Part shown: positions 1-7,839 of the stretch, piece after piece
Position numbering within the stretch: the first letter of the stretch is position 1
How the letters are laid out: each line of letters opens with the position of its first letter
Assembly: GCF_038561955.2 (NCBI RefSeq)
Contig: NZ_CP138333.2
Location: 496,001 to 560,000, forward strand
Reading direction: 5' to 3'
DNA length: 64,000 bases
From: Salinicoccus sp. Bachu38
GTDB lineage: Bacteria; Bacillota; Bacilli; Staphylococcales; Salinicoccaceae
The notes under the pieces: model-generated
The model's input: only the letters and a program-made list of their open reading frames with translations
The model's database searches: none
Told to the model about the DNA's origin: nothing
Made by a program: the position numbers and the translations under genes

Positions 1-82
1 AAATTCTATTATTTACATTATAATATTTAACGCGATAAACTACAATGAAAGTCGGCAATAATGCCGAGAAAGAGGGAATGCA

Positions 83-346
83 ATGTTTACCCTTGTCGAG
101 TTCTGTTCATCAAATATGCTGAAGGGCACCGAGGAGGTGTACCGGACACTGGACGAAGACCCGGAGATCGATGTGCTGGATTATGGCTGTCTGAACAACT
201 GCGGGCTATGCAGCAAAGCATTCTTCGTACTTGTGGACGGTGAAATTGTCAGCGCCATGACCCCGGAGAAGCTCCTTGAGAAGATATATAAAAGAATAGA
301 CAGGAACAAAAGAGATATGGAGGAATGGACCGATGATTTGAGTTAG
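83..346 (+). CDS. YuzB-like DUF1450 family small protein
   Basis: An 87-residue cytosolic protein matching the YuzB/DUF1450 family in length and pattern: an N-terminal VEFC segment (C8), then a C36-x3-C40-x2-C43 cluster in DYGCLNNCGLC followed by FFVLVDGEIV. The fold resembles thioredoxin-like or 2Fe-2S ferredoxin-like small proteins, but no activity is established for the family. The ATG is preceded by a purine-rich ribosome site (GAAAGAGGG, near 68-76). A small hairpin (arms TCGGCA/TGCCGA, about 52-67) sits just before that site. It lies 53 bp upstream of sufA on the same strand, the arrangement I recall from staphylococci. The cysteines make a metal- or redox-linked role plausible; that is inference. 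Confidence 0.8.
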   Translation: MFTLVEFCSSNMLKGTEEVYRTLDEDPEIDVLDYGCLNNCGLCSKAFFVLVDGEIVSAMTPEKLLEKIYKRIDRNKRDMEEWTDDLS

Positions 347-366
347 ACGGCCGTTTGCTCTATAAT
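338..366 (+). promoter_or_regulatory. Probable sigma-A promoter of sufA
   Basis: TTGAGT (338-343) and a perfect TATAAT (361-366) are 17 bp apart. The -35 overlaps the stop codon of the upstream YuzB-like gene, and the -10 lies 34 bp before the sufA GTG. sufA can therefore be transcribed independently. Confidence 0.55.
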
Positions 367-399
367 TGGAAATAATAAAAAATAATTAGGGGTGATAAT

Positions 400-759
400 G
401 TGTCTCATGTAACTCTAACTGAAAGTGCCGCCTATGAAGTGAAGGATATGCTCGAAAAGAACGAAATGGAGAATGGCTACCTCAGATTCAAAGTCCAGGG
501 CGGAGGCTGCACAGGCCTGACATACGGCATGGCAGCTGAACTGGAACAGACGGACAAGGATGAAGTGTACGAATTCCATGGCGTCAAAGTACTCGTCGCC
601 AAGAAGGACATTCCCGTCATAGATGGCACTGTAATCGATTTTAAACAGTCCCTGATGGGCGGCGGTTTTACAATAGACAACCCGAACGCCACACTCGCCT
701 GCGGCTGCGGCTCTTCATTCCGCACAAAAGAGGTCGCCGGACAACCGGAAGATTGTTAA
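400..759 (+). CDS. sufA: A-type iron-sulfur carrier protein (HesB/IscA family), SufA-like
   Basis: A 119-residue HesB/IscA-domain protein that should bind or pass on Fe-S clusters to apo-proteins in the cytosol. The three ligand cysteines of the family are visible: C37 in QGGGCTGLTYG, and C101 and C103 in ACGCGSSF. The family core MGGGFTIDNPNA precedes the CGC motif. The start is GTG at 400, eight bases after the AGGGG ribosome site; an out-of-frame ATG at 398 overlaps it. It has its own promoter and is followed by an intrinsic terminator, so it is probably monocistronic. The same gene sits beside ndh in S. aureus, where it is called sufA. The main suf operon is not in this window, but sufT is about 49 kb away. 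Confidence 0.88.
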   Translation: MSHVTLTESAAYEVKDMLEKNEMENGYLRFKVQGGGCTGLTYGMAAELEQTDKDEVYEFHGVKVLVAKKDIPVIDGTVIDFKQSLMGGGFTIDNPNATLACGCGSSFRTKEVAGQPEDC

Positions 760-791
760 AGAATCAGCCAAACCGCTTGAAATATGTGAAG

Positions 792-831
792 AAAATCGCT
801 AATATTATAAGAGATTAATATTAGCGGTTTT
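792..831 (+). terminator. Intrinsic terminator after sufA
   Basis: Arms CGCTAATATTA and TAATATTAGCG flank an 8-nt loop, with A-rich 5' and TTTT 3' flanks. It separates sufA from ndh. A possible ndh promoter (TTGAAA 777-782, TAATAT 800-805) would overlap this stem and is not certain. Confidence 0.6.
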
Positions 832-887
832 AATTATGCCTAAATTCAGGTGCAATCTAAAAAATGGAGAGAAAAGGTGACGTTATA

Positions 888-2093
888 ATGAGCTTTGAGA
901 GAAAGAAAATTTTGGTGCTGGGTGCAGGGTACGCAGGCTTGCAGACAATATCCAAACTTCAGAAACTGTTATCTCATCAAGATGCCGACATTACACTCAT
1001 CAATAAGAATGAGTACCATTACGAAGCGACATGGCTGCATGAAACAGCTGCCGGAACGATCGATTGGGAAGAAGGCGTCTACCCGATCAACAAAGTGGTC
1101 GATGCACAGAAGGTCGCCTTCGTTCCAGCAGAGGTCACTGCAATCCACAAGGATGAGCAACGTGTGGAAACGACACAGGGTACATTCGAATATGACATCC
1201 TTGTCGTCGCACTCGGTTTCGAAAGTGAAACTTTCGGCATCGATGGCATGGAGGAGCATGCCCATTCTATCGTCAACCCGCAGACATCCCTTGAAGCGCG
1301 CGAGGAGATCGAGCGCAACTTCGCAAACTACAAGAAGTCCAACGACCCCAAGGATATTTCCATCCTGGTCGGCGGTGCAGGCTTTACAGGCATAGAGTAT
1401 CTGGGCGAACTGGTTGAAAGTGTTCCGGAACTTTGTGAAAAGCATGGCATCGACTACAACAAAGTGAACATTACCTGTGTGGAAGCAGCGCCTAAAATGC
1501 TGCCGATGTTCCCTGAAAATCTGGTCGACTATGCTGTAAAGTATCTGGAAGACCGCGGTGTCAAATTCATGGTCGACACGCCGATCGTGGCAGCCAATGA
1601 AGACGGCTTCGTTGTGGAAGTGGATGATGAAAAACAGCAGATCGAAGCGAACAGCGTCATCTGGACAGCCGGTGTACGCGGCAGCAGTCTGATGGAGGAA
1701 TCTTTCGACGATGTCAAACGGGGACGCATCATTGTACGTCCGGACCTTCGCATCGAAGGGTATGACAACATCTATGCCATCGGTGACGTCGCTGCAGTGA
1801 TGAACGGGGAGACTGAACGCCCATGGCCGACAACTGCCCAGATTGCAATGCAGCTAGGTGAACATACAGCGAAGAACATCGAGCTTTCGCTCAAAGGCGA
1901 AAAGCTTGAGCCGTTCTCCTATGATGACAAAGGTACTGTCTGCTCACTCGGATCAAAAGACGGCATCGGGCTCGTCATGGGCCGTGAGATCAAAGGCAAG
2001 AAGGCAGCCTTCATGAAGCGCCTCATCGATTCCAGGGCCATATTCAAAATCGGTGGACCACTGCTCGCCTATTCAAAAGGAAAACTGTTCTGA
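888..2093 (+). CDS. ndh: Type II NADH:quinone oxidoreductase (NDH-2)
   Basis: A 401-residue peripheral membrane flavoprotein that oxidises NADH and reduces menaquinone without pumping protons. There are two Rossmann motifs: the FAD-binding VLGAGYAG (residues 10-17) and the NADH-binding [15 protein letters not shown] (from residue 161). The second FAD-contact motif [10 protein letters not shown] ends at D300. The hydrophobic C-terminal third fits membrane attachment. I chose ATG 888 rather than the in-frame ATG at 864: AAAAGGTG stands eight bases before it, and the product then begins [17 protein letters not shown], aligning with the staphylococcal enzyme as I recall it. It is followed by a strong terminator. 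Its neighbours (YuiB-like protein, leucyl aminopeptidase) match the B. subtilis yum/yui cluster. Confidence 0.93.
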   Translation: MSFERKKILVLGAGYAGLQTISKLQKLLSHQDADITLINKNEYHYEATWLHETAAGTIDWEEGVYPINKVVDAQKVAFVPAEVTAIHKDEQRVETTQGTFEYDILVVALGFESETFGIDGMEEHAHSIVNPQTSLEAREEIERNFANYKKSNDPKDISILVGGAGFTGIEYLGELVESVPELCEKHGIDYNKVNITCVEAAPKMLPMFPENLVDYAVKYLEDRGVKFMVDTPIVAANEDGFVVEVDDEKQQIEANSVIWTAGVRGSSLMEESFDDVKRGRIIVRPDLRIEGYDNIYAIGDVAAVMNGETERPWPTTAQIAMQLGEHTAKNIELSLKGEKLEPFSYDDKGTVCSLGSKDGIGLVMGREIKGKKAAFMKRLIDSRAIFKIGGPLLAYSKGKLF

Positions 2094-2108
2094 TACAACT
2101 GATAAGAC

Positions 2109-2145
2109 AGGCATGGGTATTGCTTTAATGCCCGTGCCTTTTTTT
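2109..2145 (+). terminator. Intrinsic terminator after ndh
   Basis: Arms AGGCATGGG and CCCGTGCCT, 13-nt loop, then seven Ts. Only about 20 bp separate the T-run from the yuiB start, so downstream genes depend on read-through or a promoter not visible here. Confidence 0.8.
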
Positions 2146-2165
2146 CATGTGGAGGGTAATCAATA

Positions 2166-2483
2166 ATGTCAATAATACAACTCGTAATATCCATGCTGTT
2201 GTTCTTTGTCCTATTCTATGGCATCAGTTTCATACTGAATATGATATTGAAGATGACATGGCTGATGGTGGGCGTATATCCTTTCATCGTCCTGCTCATC
2301 GTTGACGGCATATCAACAGCGGAATATTTTACAAATACATCTGAAGCTTTCAGTACCCTTGGGGAAAGGCTCGTGAATCTGCATCCGGCAGATATGCTGA
2401 TGCTTGGAAGCGGGCTTGTCGGGACGATACTTGCCGGTATGACAATCCGCTACTTGCGCAAAGCCGGGTACCAGATGTTCTAG
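2166..2483 (+). CDS. YuiB-like integral membrane protein
   Basis: A 105-residue membrane protein with three hydrophobic stretches (about residues 5-30, 32-50 and 78-95), a short extramembrane loop with ISTAEYFTNTSEAFSTLGERL, and a basic C-terminus. Length, sequence pattern and position between ndh and a leucyl aminopeptidase match B. subtilis YuiB, a membrane protein of unknown function. The start is supported by GGAGGG at 2151-2156. It ends 8 bp before pepA and is probably co-transcribed with it. No function can be assigned; its neighbourhood hints at a link to respiratory electron transport, but that is only context. Confidence 0.7.
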   Translation: MSIIQLVISMLLFFVLFYGISFILNMILKMTWLMVGVYPFIVLLIVDGISTAEYFTNTSEAFSTLGERLVNLHPADMLMLGSGLVGTILAGMTIRYLRKAGYQMF

Positions 2484-2491
2484 GAGGATAA

Positions 2492-3982
2492 ATGATGGAA
2501 TTTCAATATCGCGACAAATATGTCGCAACAGATGAACCGATCATTATCGGGCTGCCGCATGAGCCGGCCCGTATGGAGAATTACGAAGAAGTGGATACGC
2601 TGCTGGGAGGCCAGATGGAAGACATCATCAGGGAGGATGTCCTGTCAACTGAATTTTCGACAGTGACAACGACGGGTGTGACCATACAGCGGGACTACCG
2701 CAAAGTCATTGCCGTCGGGCTGGGGAAGATTGAAGCGCTTGATCCCGTGAGACTGTCGGAAGCACTGGGCAGAATGTTCCAATTCCTGAAAGACACGGAT
2801 ACAGTCCGTGGCCAGATACTGCTGGATACATTTCCGGTGGATATAGACCTGCTTGCTGAGACGATGGCCATTATGGCGGAAGTCAGTGTGTATGAATTCA
2901 ATACATATAAGACAAACCAGCCGCCCCTGTTCAGTGAGGAGGCGGTGTTCTCGATCACCAGCAGGACGGATATCGAAGACAGGATGTCACGGTATAGAAA
3001 AGTAGGCGAGGGCATCGTCATGGCGAGGAATTTCAGTGAGACGCCGCCGAACATCATGACACCCGAACATATGGCGGACAAGATTGCGGCGGTATTCCGG
3101 TCCCATCCCCATGTCACCGGAGAAGTGAAGAATGACGAAGTACTGGAAGAAGAGGGCTATGGACTGATCACTGCAGTCGGCAAGGCATCCCAGTCGAAGC
3201 CCCGGCTCGTCACCATCGAATACCGGCACCCGGAAGCGAAAGGCTACAGGCCGATTGCCCTGGTAGGCAAGGGAATCACGTTTGATACAGGCGGCTATTC
3301 GATCAAGACGAAGACCGGCATGCCTGAAATGAAGTATGATATGAGTGGGGCAGCGAATGTCGTCGGCATGATCCACGCCATTTCGGAAATGGGGCTGCCC
3401 GTCCACGTGATTGGTGTTGTAGCCCTTGCAGAAAATATGGTTGATGGAAATGCCATGCGTCCGGATGATGTCTATGTTTCCCACAGTGGCCAGTCGGTGG
3501 AAATAAAGAACACGGACGCAGAAGGGCGCCTGGTCCTTGGAGACGCGGTTTTCCACGCTTCCCAGTACGCACCGAGCCTGATCATGGATTTTGCAACGTT
3601 GACAGGTGCTGTTGTGGCAGCACTCGGAACAGAGCGCACAGGTGTGTTTACAAACAAGGATGCGGCATTCCTCACCCCGCTTGTCGAAATGACGAAGTAT
3701 ACAGGCGAAGAGGTGTGGCATCTGCCTATCTCCGATATTGAAGAGAAGAATGTGCGCCAATCACAAGTGGCCGACCTGACGAATCATGTGGAAAAGCCTG
3801 GCCGTGCGTCATTCGCGGCCTGTTTCATCAAGCAGTTCGCCAATGGCACACCATGGATCCATTTTGATATTGCAGGTACAGGCACATCGGATAAAGAAAC
3901 GCCATACGGTCCAAAAGGGGCCACCGGTGTTATGATCCGCACAATTGTAAAATTGTTCGAAACAGGGAACGTCCATGAATAG
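2492..3982 (+). CDS. pepA: Leucyl aminopeptidase (M17 family)
   Basis: A 496-residue cytosolic metallo-aminopeptidase that removes N-terminal residues from peptides. An N-terminal macro-like domain (about 1-165) precedes the catalytic domain. The di-metal ligands of family M17 are all present: K260 and D265 in KGITFDTGG, D283 in KYDMSG, and D342 and E344 in NTDAEGRLVL, with catalytic K272 and R346. Spacing is identical to E. coli PepA with a constant offset of ten residues. Start codons at 2492 and 2495 are both possible after AGGAGGAT; I use the first. Its 3' end overlaps the thioesterase gene by 8 bp, so the two are likely translated together. Confidence 0.93.
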   Translation: MMEFQYRDKYVATDEPIIIGLPHEPARMENYEEVDTLLGGQMEDIIREDVLSTEFSTVTTTGVTIQRDYRKVIAVGLGKIEALDPVRLSEALGRMFQFLKDTDTVRGQILLDTFPVDIDLLAETMAIMAEVSVYEFNTYKTNQPPLFSEEAVFSITSRTDIEDRMSRYRKVGEGIVMARNFSETPPNIMTPEHMADKIAAVFRSHPHVTGEVKNDEVLEEEGYGLITAVGKASQSKPRLVTIEYRHPEAKGYRPIALVGKGITFDTGGYSIKTKTGMPEMKYDMSGAANVVGMIHAISEMGLPVHVIGVVALAENMVDGNAMRPDDVYVSHSGQSVEIKNTDAEGRLVLGDAVFHASQYAPSLIMDFATLTGAVVAALGTERTGVFTNKDAAFLTPLVEMTKYTGEEVWHLPISDIEEKNVRQSQVADLTNHVEKPGRASFAACFIKQFANGTPWIHFDIAGTGTSDKETPYGPKGATGVMIRTIVKLFETGNVHE

Positions 3983-4352
3983 CGGAGGCCTGATTGAACT
4001 GCTGGAAATCGAGGTCGTGCGTGATGAACCTGGACTGATGGTCATGGACATGCCGGTCACGGAGAAGGTGCTGCAGCCCTACGGTTTTCTTCATGGCGGG
4101 GCGAACGTCGTGCTGGCGGAAACCGCAGCAAGCCGGGGGGCAGCAGGGTTGATTGCAGACGATGAAATCACCTTCGGCATGGAGATCAACGCCAACCATA
4201 TAAAGACGAAGCAGACGGGCAGGCTGACGGCCACAGCAAGATGCCGGCATCAGGGCAGGAGTACCCAGATATGGGAAATCGAGATCATGGATGAGGCAGA
4301 CGCACTCGTCTGCCTGTCCCGGTGCACGATGGCGGTAAAAAAGAAGAGATGA
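3975..4352 (+). CDS. PaaI-type hotdog-fold thioesterase
   Basis: A 125-residue single hotdog-domain protein. The central helix motif FLHGGANVVLAETAASRGA (from about residue 36) is the PaaI/YbdB thioesterase signature, with His-Gly-Gly at its start and the usual acidic residue (E47) that polarises water. The C-terminal strand IWEIEIMDEADALVCLSRCTMAV is typical. It probably hydrolyses a small acyl-CoA or aryl-CoA; the substrate cannot be read from sequence. It overlaps the pepA stop by 8 bp and ends at a bidirectional terminator facing the mnh operon. Staphylococci carry the same gene here, as I recall. Confidence 0.85.
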   Translation: MNSGGLIELLEIEVVRDEPGLMVMDMPVTEKVLQPYGFLHGGANVVLAETAASRGAAGLIADDEITFGMEINANHIKTKQTGRLTATARCRHQGRSTQIWEIEIMDEADALVCLSRCTMAVKKKR

Positions 4353-4394
4353 AAAAATGCGATGGATCCTTAATGGATTCATCGCATTTTTTCA
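4352..4394. terminator. Bidirectional terminator between the thioesterase gene and mnhG
   Basis: Inverted repeat with outer arms AAAAAATGCGATG and CATCGCATTTTTT (the inner part, GATCC/GGATTC, is imperfect). A-run and T-run on either side allow termination of both convergent units. It overlaps the ends of both genes. Confidence 0.8.
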
Positions 4395-4395
4395 T

Positions 4396-4800
4396 TTATT
4401 TCTTATAGTTCTTGATTGTGATCGGGTGGGCATCCGGATTGTCGGATTCGCCCATCTCGTCCCGTCTGAGTTCATTCAGTACAGTGAGCTTGTACGGCGT
4501 GACGCCGGTATGGAACGCACTGCGTGAAAGCATGTGGGCAGATACCGGGGCAGTGATGAAGATGAACAGGATGGCCAGGAAAAGCTTGCTGTCCATGTAT
4601 CCGTCCATATACCAGAAGTAGAGGAAGGTGCCGATCATCATCATCATCACCCCGAGGGTGGAGCTCTTCGAAGCTGCATGCATCCGGGAATAGACATCAG
4701 GCAGCCTGATGACCCCGATGGCACTGACAGCTGTAAAGAAGGCTCCGGCAAGGATGAAGAAGGCGATGATGCTACTCGCTATGATCTCTATCATTTTCAA
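4396..4800 (-). CDS. mnhG: Na+/H+ antiporter subunit G
   Basis: A 134-residue subunit of the seven-gene Mnh/Mrp monovalent cation/proton antiporter. Three membrane helices are visible (about 5-28, 43-63 and 70-90), with the MnhG signature IGVIRLPDVYSRMHAASKSSTLG between the first two. The C-terminal tail is polar. The first codon is probably TTG at 4800, eight bases after AAAGG; an in-frame ATG at 4794 is less well spaced. It overlaps mnhF by 29 bp and is last in the operon, ending at a bidirectional terminator. Confidence 0.92.
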   Translation of the reverse strand: MKMIEIIASSIIAFFILAGAFFTAVSAIGVIRLPDVYSRMHAASKSSTLGVMMMMIGTFLYFWYMDGYMDSKLFLAILFIFITAPVSAHMLSRSAFHTGVTPYKLTVLNELRRDEMGESDNPDAHPITIKNYKK

Positions 4801-5071
4801 AAATCACGCCTTTCTCCAGATATTTGGCAAATGCGATGGTGGCGATATAGGCCAGTATGCCGATGAGCAGGATGACCACAAGCAGATAGGTCGTGTGCAG
4901 CGTCATGGCAATCAGAGCAATCATCGCCATCAGCATGACACCGAAGGCATCAAGGGCCATGACCTTGTCGTGGAGCGAAGGACCTTTTACCATACGGTAC
5001 ACCATGCCGACCATCGAGAATGCCAGAATGATGATGCTCAATATAATGACGATATCAAGGAAAGTATTCAT
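4772..5071 (-). CDS. mnhF: Na+/H+ antiporter subunit F
   Basis: A 99-residue subunit with three transmembrane helices (about 5-25, 35-55 and 60-80). The MnhF motif VYRMVKGPSLHDKVMALDAFGVMLMA lies between helices 1 and 2. GAGGTG stands eight bases before the ATG. The start overlaps the end of mnhE by 4 bp and the end overlaps mnhG by 29 bp, indicating translational coupling. Confidence 0.93.
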   Translation of the reverse strand: MNTFLDIVIILSIIILAFSMVGMVYRMVKGPSLHDKVMALDAFGVMLMAMIALIAMTLHTTYLLVVILLIGILAYIATIAFAKYLEKGVIFENDRDHSE

Positions 5072-5547
5072 GGTTTCTTCACCTCTTTGATCGCCTGTTC
5101 AAAACTGTCCTTGATCGAGGCGATCTCCGTTTCCGAATCTTCAACGTCGAGTCCATGGACATACAGCGTGGAGTGGTCATCGGATATGGCCACCACGACG
5201 GTCCCCGGAGTCAATGTAATCAGGGCGGACAGCAGACTGACAGCCCATTCGTCTTCAAGGTCGCATGGGTATGCAAAAAATCCGGGACGTATATCTATCT
5301 TTGGTCTCAGAACAATCCTTACGACATCGATGTTGGCCAATATCATCTGCCAGATGAAAATGAAGACGAGAATGATAATCGCTTTGACCCTTCTCAAGTA
5401 GAAGGACCCCGGGAGGAAATTCCTGAGCATATAGACAGCGAGCATTCCAAGCAGGTAGCCTGCGGTGAATGAAGCCACAGTGAAATTCGAGGACAGGAAC
5501 ATCCATAGGGCCGCAAGGCCCAGGTTGATCAATATTTGTAATGCCAT
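5068..5547 (-). CDS. mnhE: Na+/H+ antiporter subunit E
   Basis: A 159-residue subunit. Hydrophobic helices occupy the first ~75 residues, and the family motif IDIRPGFFAYPCDLEDEWAV leads to the soluble C-terminal domain (LITLTPGTVVVAISDDHSTLYVHGLD). GGAGGTGG precedes the ATG. It follows mnhD directly with no intergenic base. Confidence 0.93.
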   Translation of the reverse strand: MALQILINLGLAALWMFLSSNFTVASFTAGYLLGMLAVYMLRNFLPGSFYLRRVKAIIILVFIFIWQMILANIDVVRIVLRPKIDIRPGFFAYPCDLEDEWAVSLLSALITLTPGTVVVAISDDHSTLYVHGLDVEDSETEIASIKDSFEQAIKEVKKP

Positions 5548-7041
5548 CTATTCCACCTCCGGCAGATAATTAGAGTAAGAGGCAGGATCGTAGAAGGATT
5601 GTGCTGCCATCTCGAACAACGGATAGAGTGCATCTGCAGCCAGGCCGAAGGCGATGGAAACGATCACCATCGCAAAGGAGGCGAAGATCAGCTTATCGCT
5701 TTTGACGGGCTTCAGCCTGCTGAAATCCATATCCTCGCCCCAGAATGCACTGATGAATATCCGGACGACCGAGTACAGTACGACCAGGCTCGAAACGAGT
5801 ACGATGATGCCGGCGATGTAGTTGTCATTCGTGAACGTCGACTGGACGATGAACAGCTTGCCGTAGAAGCCCGGAAATGGCGGCACTCCTGCGAGCGACA
5901 GCGTGGCAATGAAGAACATCCAGCCGGTGACCGGATGGATCTTGATCAGGCCGCCAAGCCTTTCGGCATTCGTCTCTCCTGTACGGTAGATGAGAAAGCC
6001 GACAAGCATGAACAGTGCCGCTTTGATGATCATGTCATGGATCAGATAGTAGAATGCACCGAGCATTCCGGCTTCATCCATCATTGATACACCGACCAGG
6101 ATGATGCCGACGGCGATCAGTATGTTATAGATGATGATGCGTTTCATGTCCGCATAGCTGAGTGCACCGATGGATCCCATGATGATGGTGGCCAAAGCCA
6201 GCAGAAGCAGCATCTGATGTGTGAATTCGACGTTATCTATGAAGAACAGGCTGTACGTCCTCGCAATGGCATAGATGCCGACTTTGGTAAGCAGTGCGCC
6301 GAACAGTACGAGTGCAGGCATCGGCGGTGCATAATAGGAACCCGGCAGCCAGAAGTAGAGGGGGAATACCCCTGCCTTCGTCGCAAATACGAACAGGAAG
6401 ACGACAGCGACGAGTGTCATGATGCTGTAGTTCCCCTCAAATCCTTCAAGCTTGGCATGGATATCCGCCATATTGAGTGAACCTGTCACCGAATAGAGAT
6501 AGGCAAGGCCAAGAACGAAGAAGTTCGAGGAGATCATGTTGACGAGTATATATTTGAACCCTTCCTGGAGCTGGATCTTCGTGCCGCCCAAAGTGATCAG
6601 CACATAGGAAGCAAGCAGGAAGACTTCGAAGAATACAAACATGTTGAATATATCCCCGGTGGAGAACGCGCCGTTCACACCTGAAATCATGAACATTACC
6701 ATGACATAGTAGTAGAACTTCTCACGTTCGATGCCGATGGACTGGAATGAATAGATTACAGTAAACAGTGTGATGATTGCGGTTGTAAGAAGCAGGAGTG
6801 CCGCCGCCATGTCTATGACGACACTGATGCCGAAAGGCGGTGCCCAGTTTCCAAGGAATGTCGCAATCGTGCCATTTTGATAGACAAGGACGACCAGCCA
6901 AACGGCAGAGATGATGATGAGCAGACTGCTTATTGTCGCAATCACCCTATGTGCCAATGGCCGTCGCCCTATAAATAACATGATGATTCCTGCGAAAAAC
7001 GGAATCATTATTGGCAATAGAGGCAATATGTTAGTCGTCAT
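5548..7041 (-). CDS. mnhD: Na+/H+ antiporter subunit D
   Basis: A 497-residue polytopic subunit homologous to the proton-channel subunits (NuoL/M/N) of complex I, with about 14 membrane helices. Recognisable segments are [52 protein letters not shown] with the Lys of the putative proton path, and [21 protein letters not shown] precedes the ATG. It overlaps mnhC by 11 bp. In Mrp antiporters the A and D subunits carry ion translocation. Confidence 0.95.
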   Translation of the reverse strand: MTTNILPLLPIMIPFFAGIIMLFIGRRPLAHRVIATISSLLIIISAVWLVVLVYQNGTIATFLGNWAPPFGISVVIDMAAALLLLTTAIITLFTVIYSFQSIGIEREKFYYYVMVMFMISGVNGAFSTGDIFNMFVFFEVFLLASYVLITLGGTKIQLQEGFKYILVNMISSNFFVLGLAYLYSVTGSLNMADIHAKLEGFEGNYSIMTLVAVVFLFVFATKAGVFPLYFWLPGSYYAPPMPALVLFGALLTKVGIYAIARTYSLFFIDNVEFTHQMLLLLALATIIMGSIGALSYADMKRIIIYNILIAVGIILVGVSMMDEAGMLGAFYYLIHDMIIKAALFMLVGFLIYRTGETNAERLGGLIKIHPVTGWMFFIATLSLAGVPPFPGFYGKLFIVQSTFTNDNYIAGIIVLVSSLVVLYSVVRIFISAFWGEDMDFSRLKPVKSDKLIFASFAMVIVSIAFGLAADALYPLFEMAAQSFYDPASYSNYLPEVE

Positions 7042-7372
7042 GTGGAACTCCTTTCATCTGTTCAACGTCGTCTGTACCGAGTTCCCTGTAGCTTCTCAGG
7101 GCAAGTACCAGTATATAGGCAGTCAGTGCAAACGCAATGACGATTGCGGTCAGGATGAGCGCCTGGGGCAACGGGTCAGAGTAGTTGGATACTTCTTCAT
7201 CGAGTACGGGAATGTTCCCGCGCTTCAGCTGTCCCATGGTAAGGAGCATCAGGTGGACCCCATGACTGAGCAGTGCGGTACCGATGATGATCCTTATCAC
7301 ACTTTTCGACAGCATCATGTAGACGGCTGATCCGATGAGGATACCGCTCAATATGATTGTTATCAGTTCCAT
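7031..7372 (-). CDS. mnhC: Na+/H+ antiporter subunit C
   Basis: A 113-residue subunit related to complex I NuoK, with three helices. The motif [25 protein letters not shown] and [28 protein letters not shown] are typical of MnhC, including the conserved [13 protein letters not shown] stretch. GGGGAGG precedes the ATG. Its start shares one base with the end of mnhB. Confidence 0.95.
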   Translation of the reverse strand: MELITIILSGILIGSAVYMMLSKSVIRIIIGTALLSHGVHLMLLTMGQLKRGNIPVLDEEVSNYSDPLPQALILTAIVIAFALTAYILVLALRSYRELGTDDVEQMKGVPHDD

Positions 7373-7839
7373 TATTCATCCGCCTCCCCTACAAGTACGA
7401 TGATGAGCAGGGCGGTGGCAGCGACGGTCAGGAAGACGCCGATGTCAAAGAGGACGGCGGAGTGGAGTGCCACTTCCCCGAACACTGGAATCTCCACATA
7501 TGTGTGCTGATGTGTAAAGAACGGTGTGCCGAACAGGAATGACAGGGTCGGTATGCCTGCTGCAAACAGCAGGCCGATTGTGATGACCAGCCGGAAATCG
7601 ATCGGCACCATATTCTCGAGCGTCTTCCTGTCATAAGCGATCACCAGGAGTATCAGTGCCGCTGCGGCAAGCAGGCCGCCGACAAATCCGCCTCCAGGCG
7701 TATAGTGCCCTGCAAAGAACAGGTTGAAGGAGAACATGATGATGATGAAGAAGACCAATTTCGCAGTGAATTGCAGGAACACGTCGTTCATCTGTTTCTG
7801 AACTTTATTATATCCGGCTTTCTTCAGCGTGTTCTTCAC
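7372..7839 (-). CDS. mnhB: Na+/H+ antiporter subunit B
   Basis: A subunit of about 155 residues with four membrane helices and the MnhB core [26 protein letters not shown]. The start is ambiguous. An ATG at 7848 has AGAAAGG touching it, whereas a GTG at 7839 has the same AGAAAGG nine bases upstream, so I prefer GTG. A third option, ATG 7791, gives the shorter S. aureus-like product but has no clear ribosome site. With the GTG start the gene overlaps the end of mnhA by 32 bp. Function and operon place are secure; only the N-terminus is not. Confidence 0.9.
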   Translation of the reverse strand: MKNTLKKAGYNKVQKQMNDVFLQFTAKLVFFIIIMFSFNLFFAGHYTPGGGFVGGLLAAAALILLVIAYDRKTLENMVPIDFRLVITIGLLFAAGIPTLSFLFGTPFFTHQHTYVEIPVFGEVALHSAVLFDIGVFLTVAATALLIIVLVGEADE

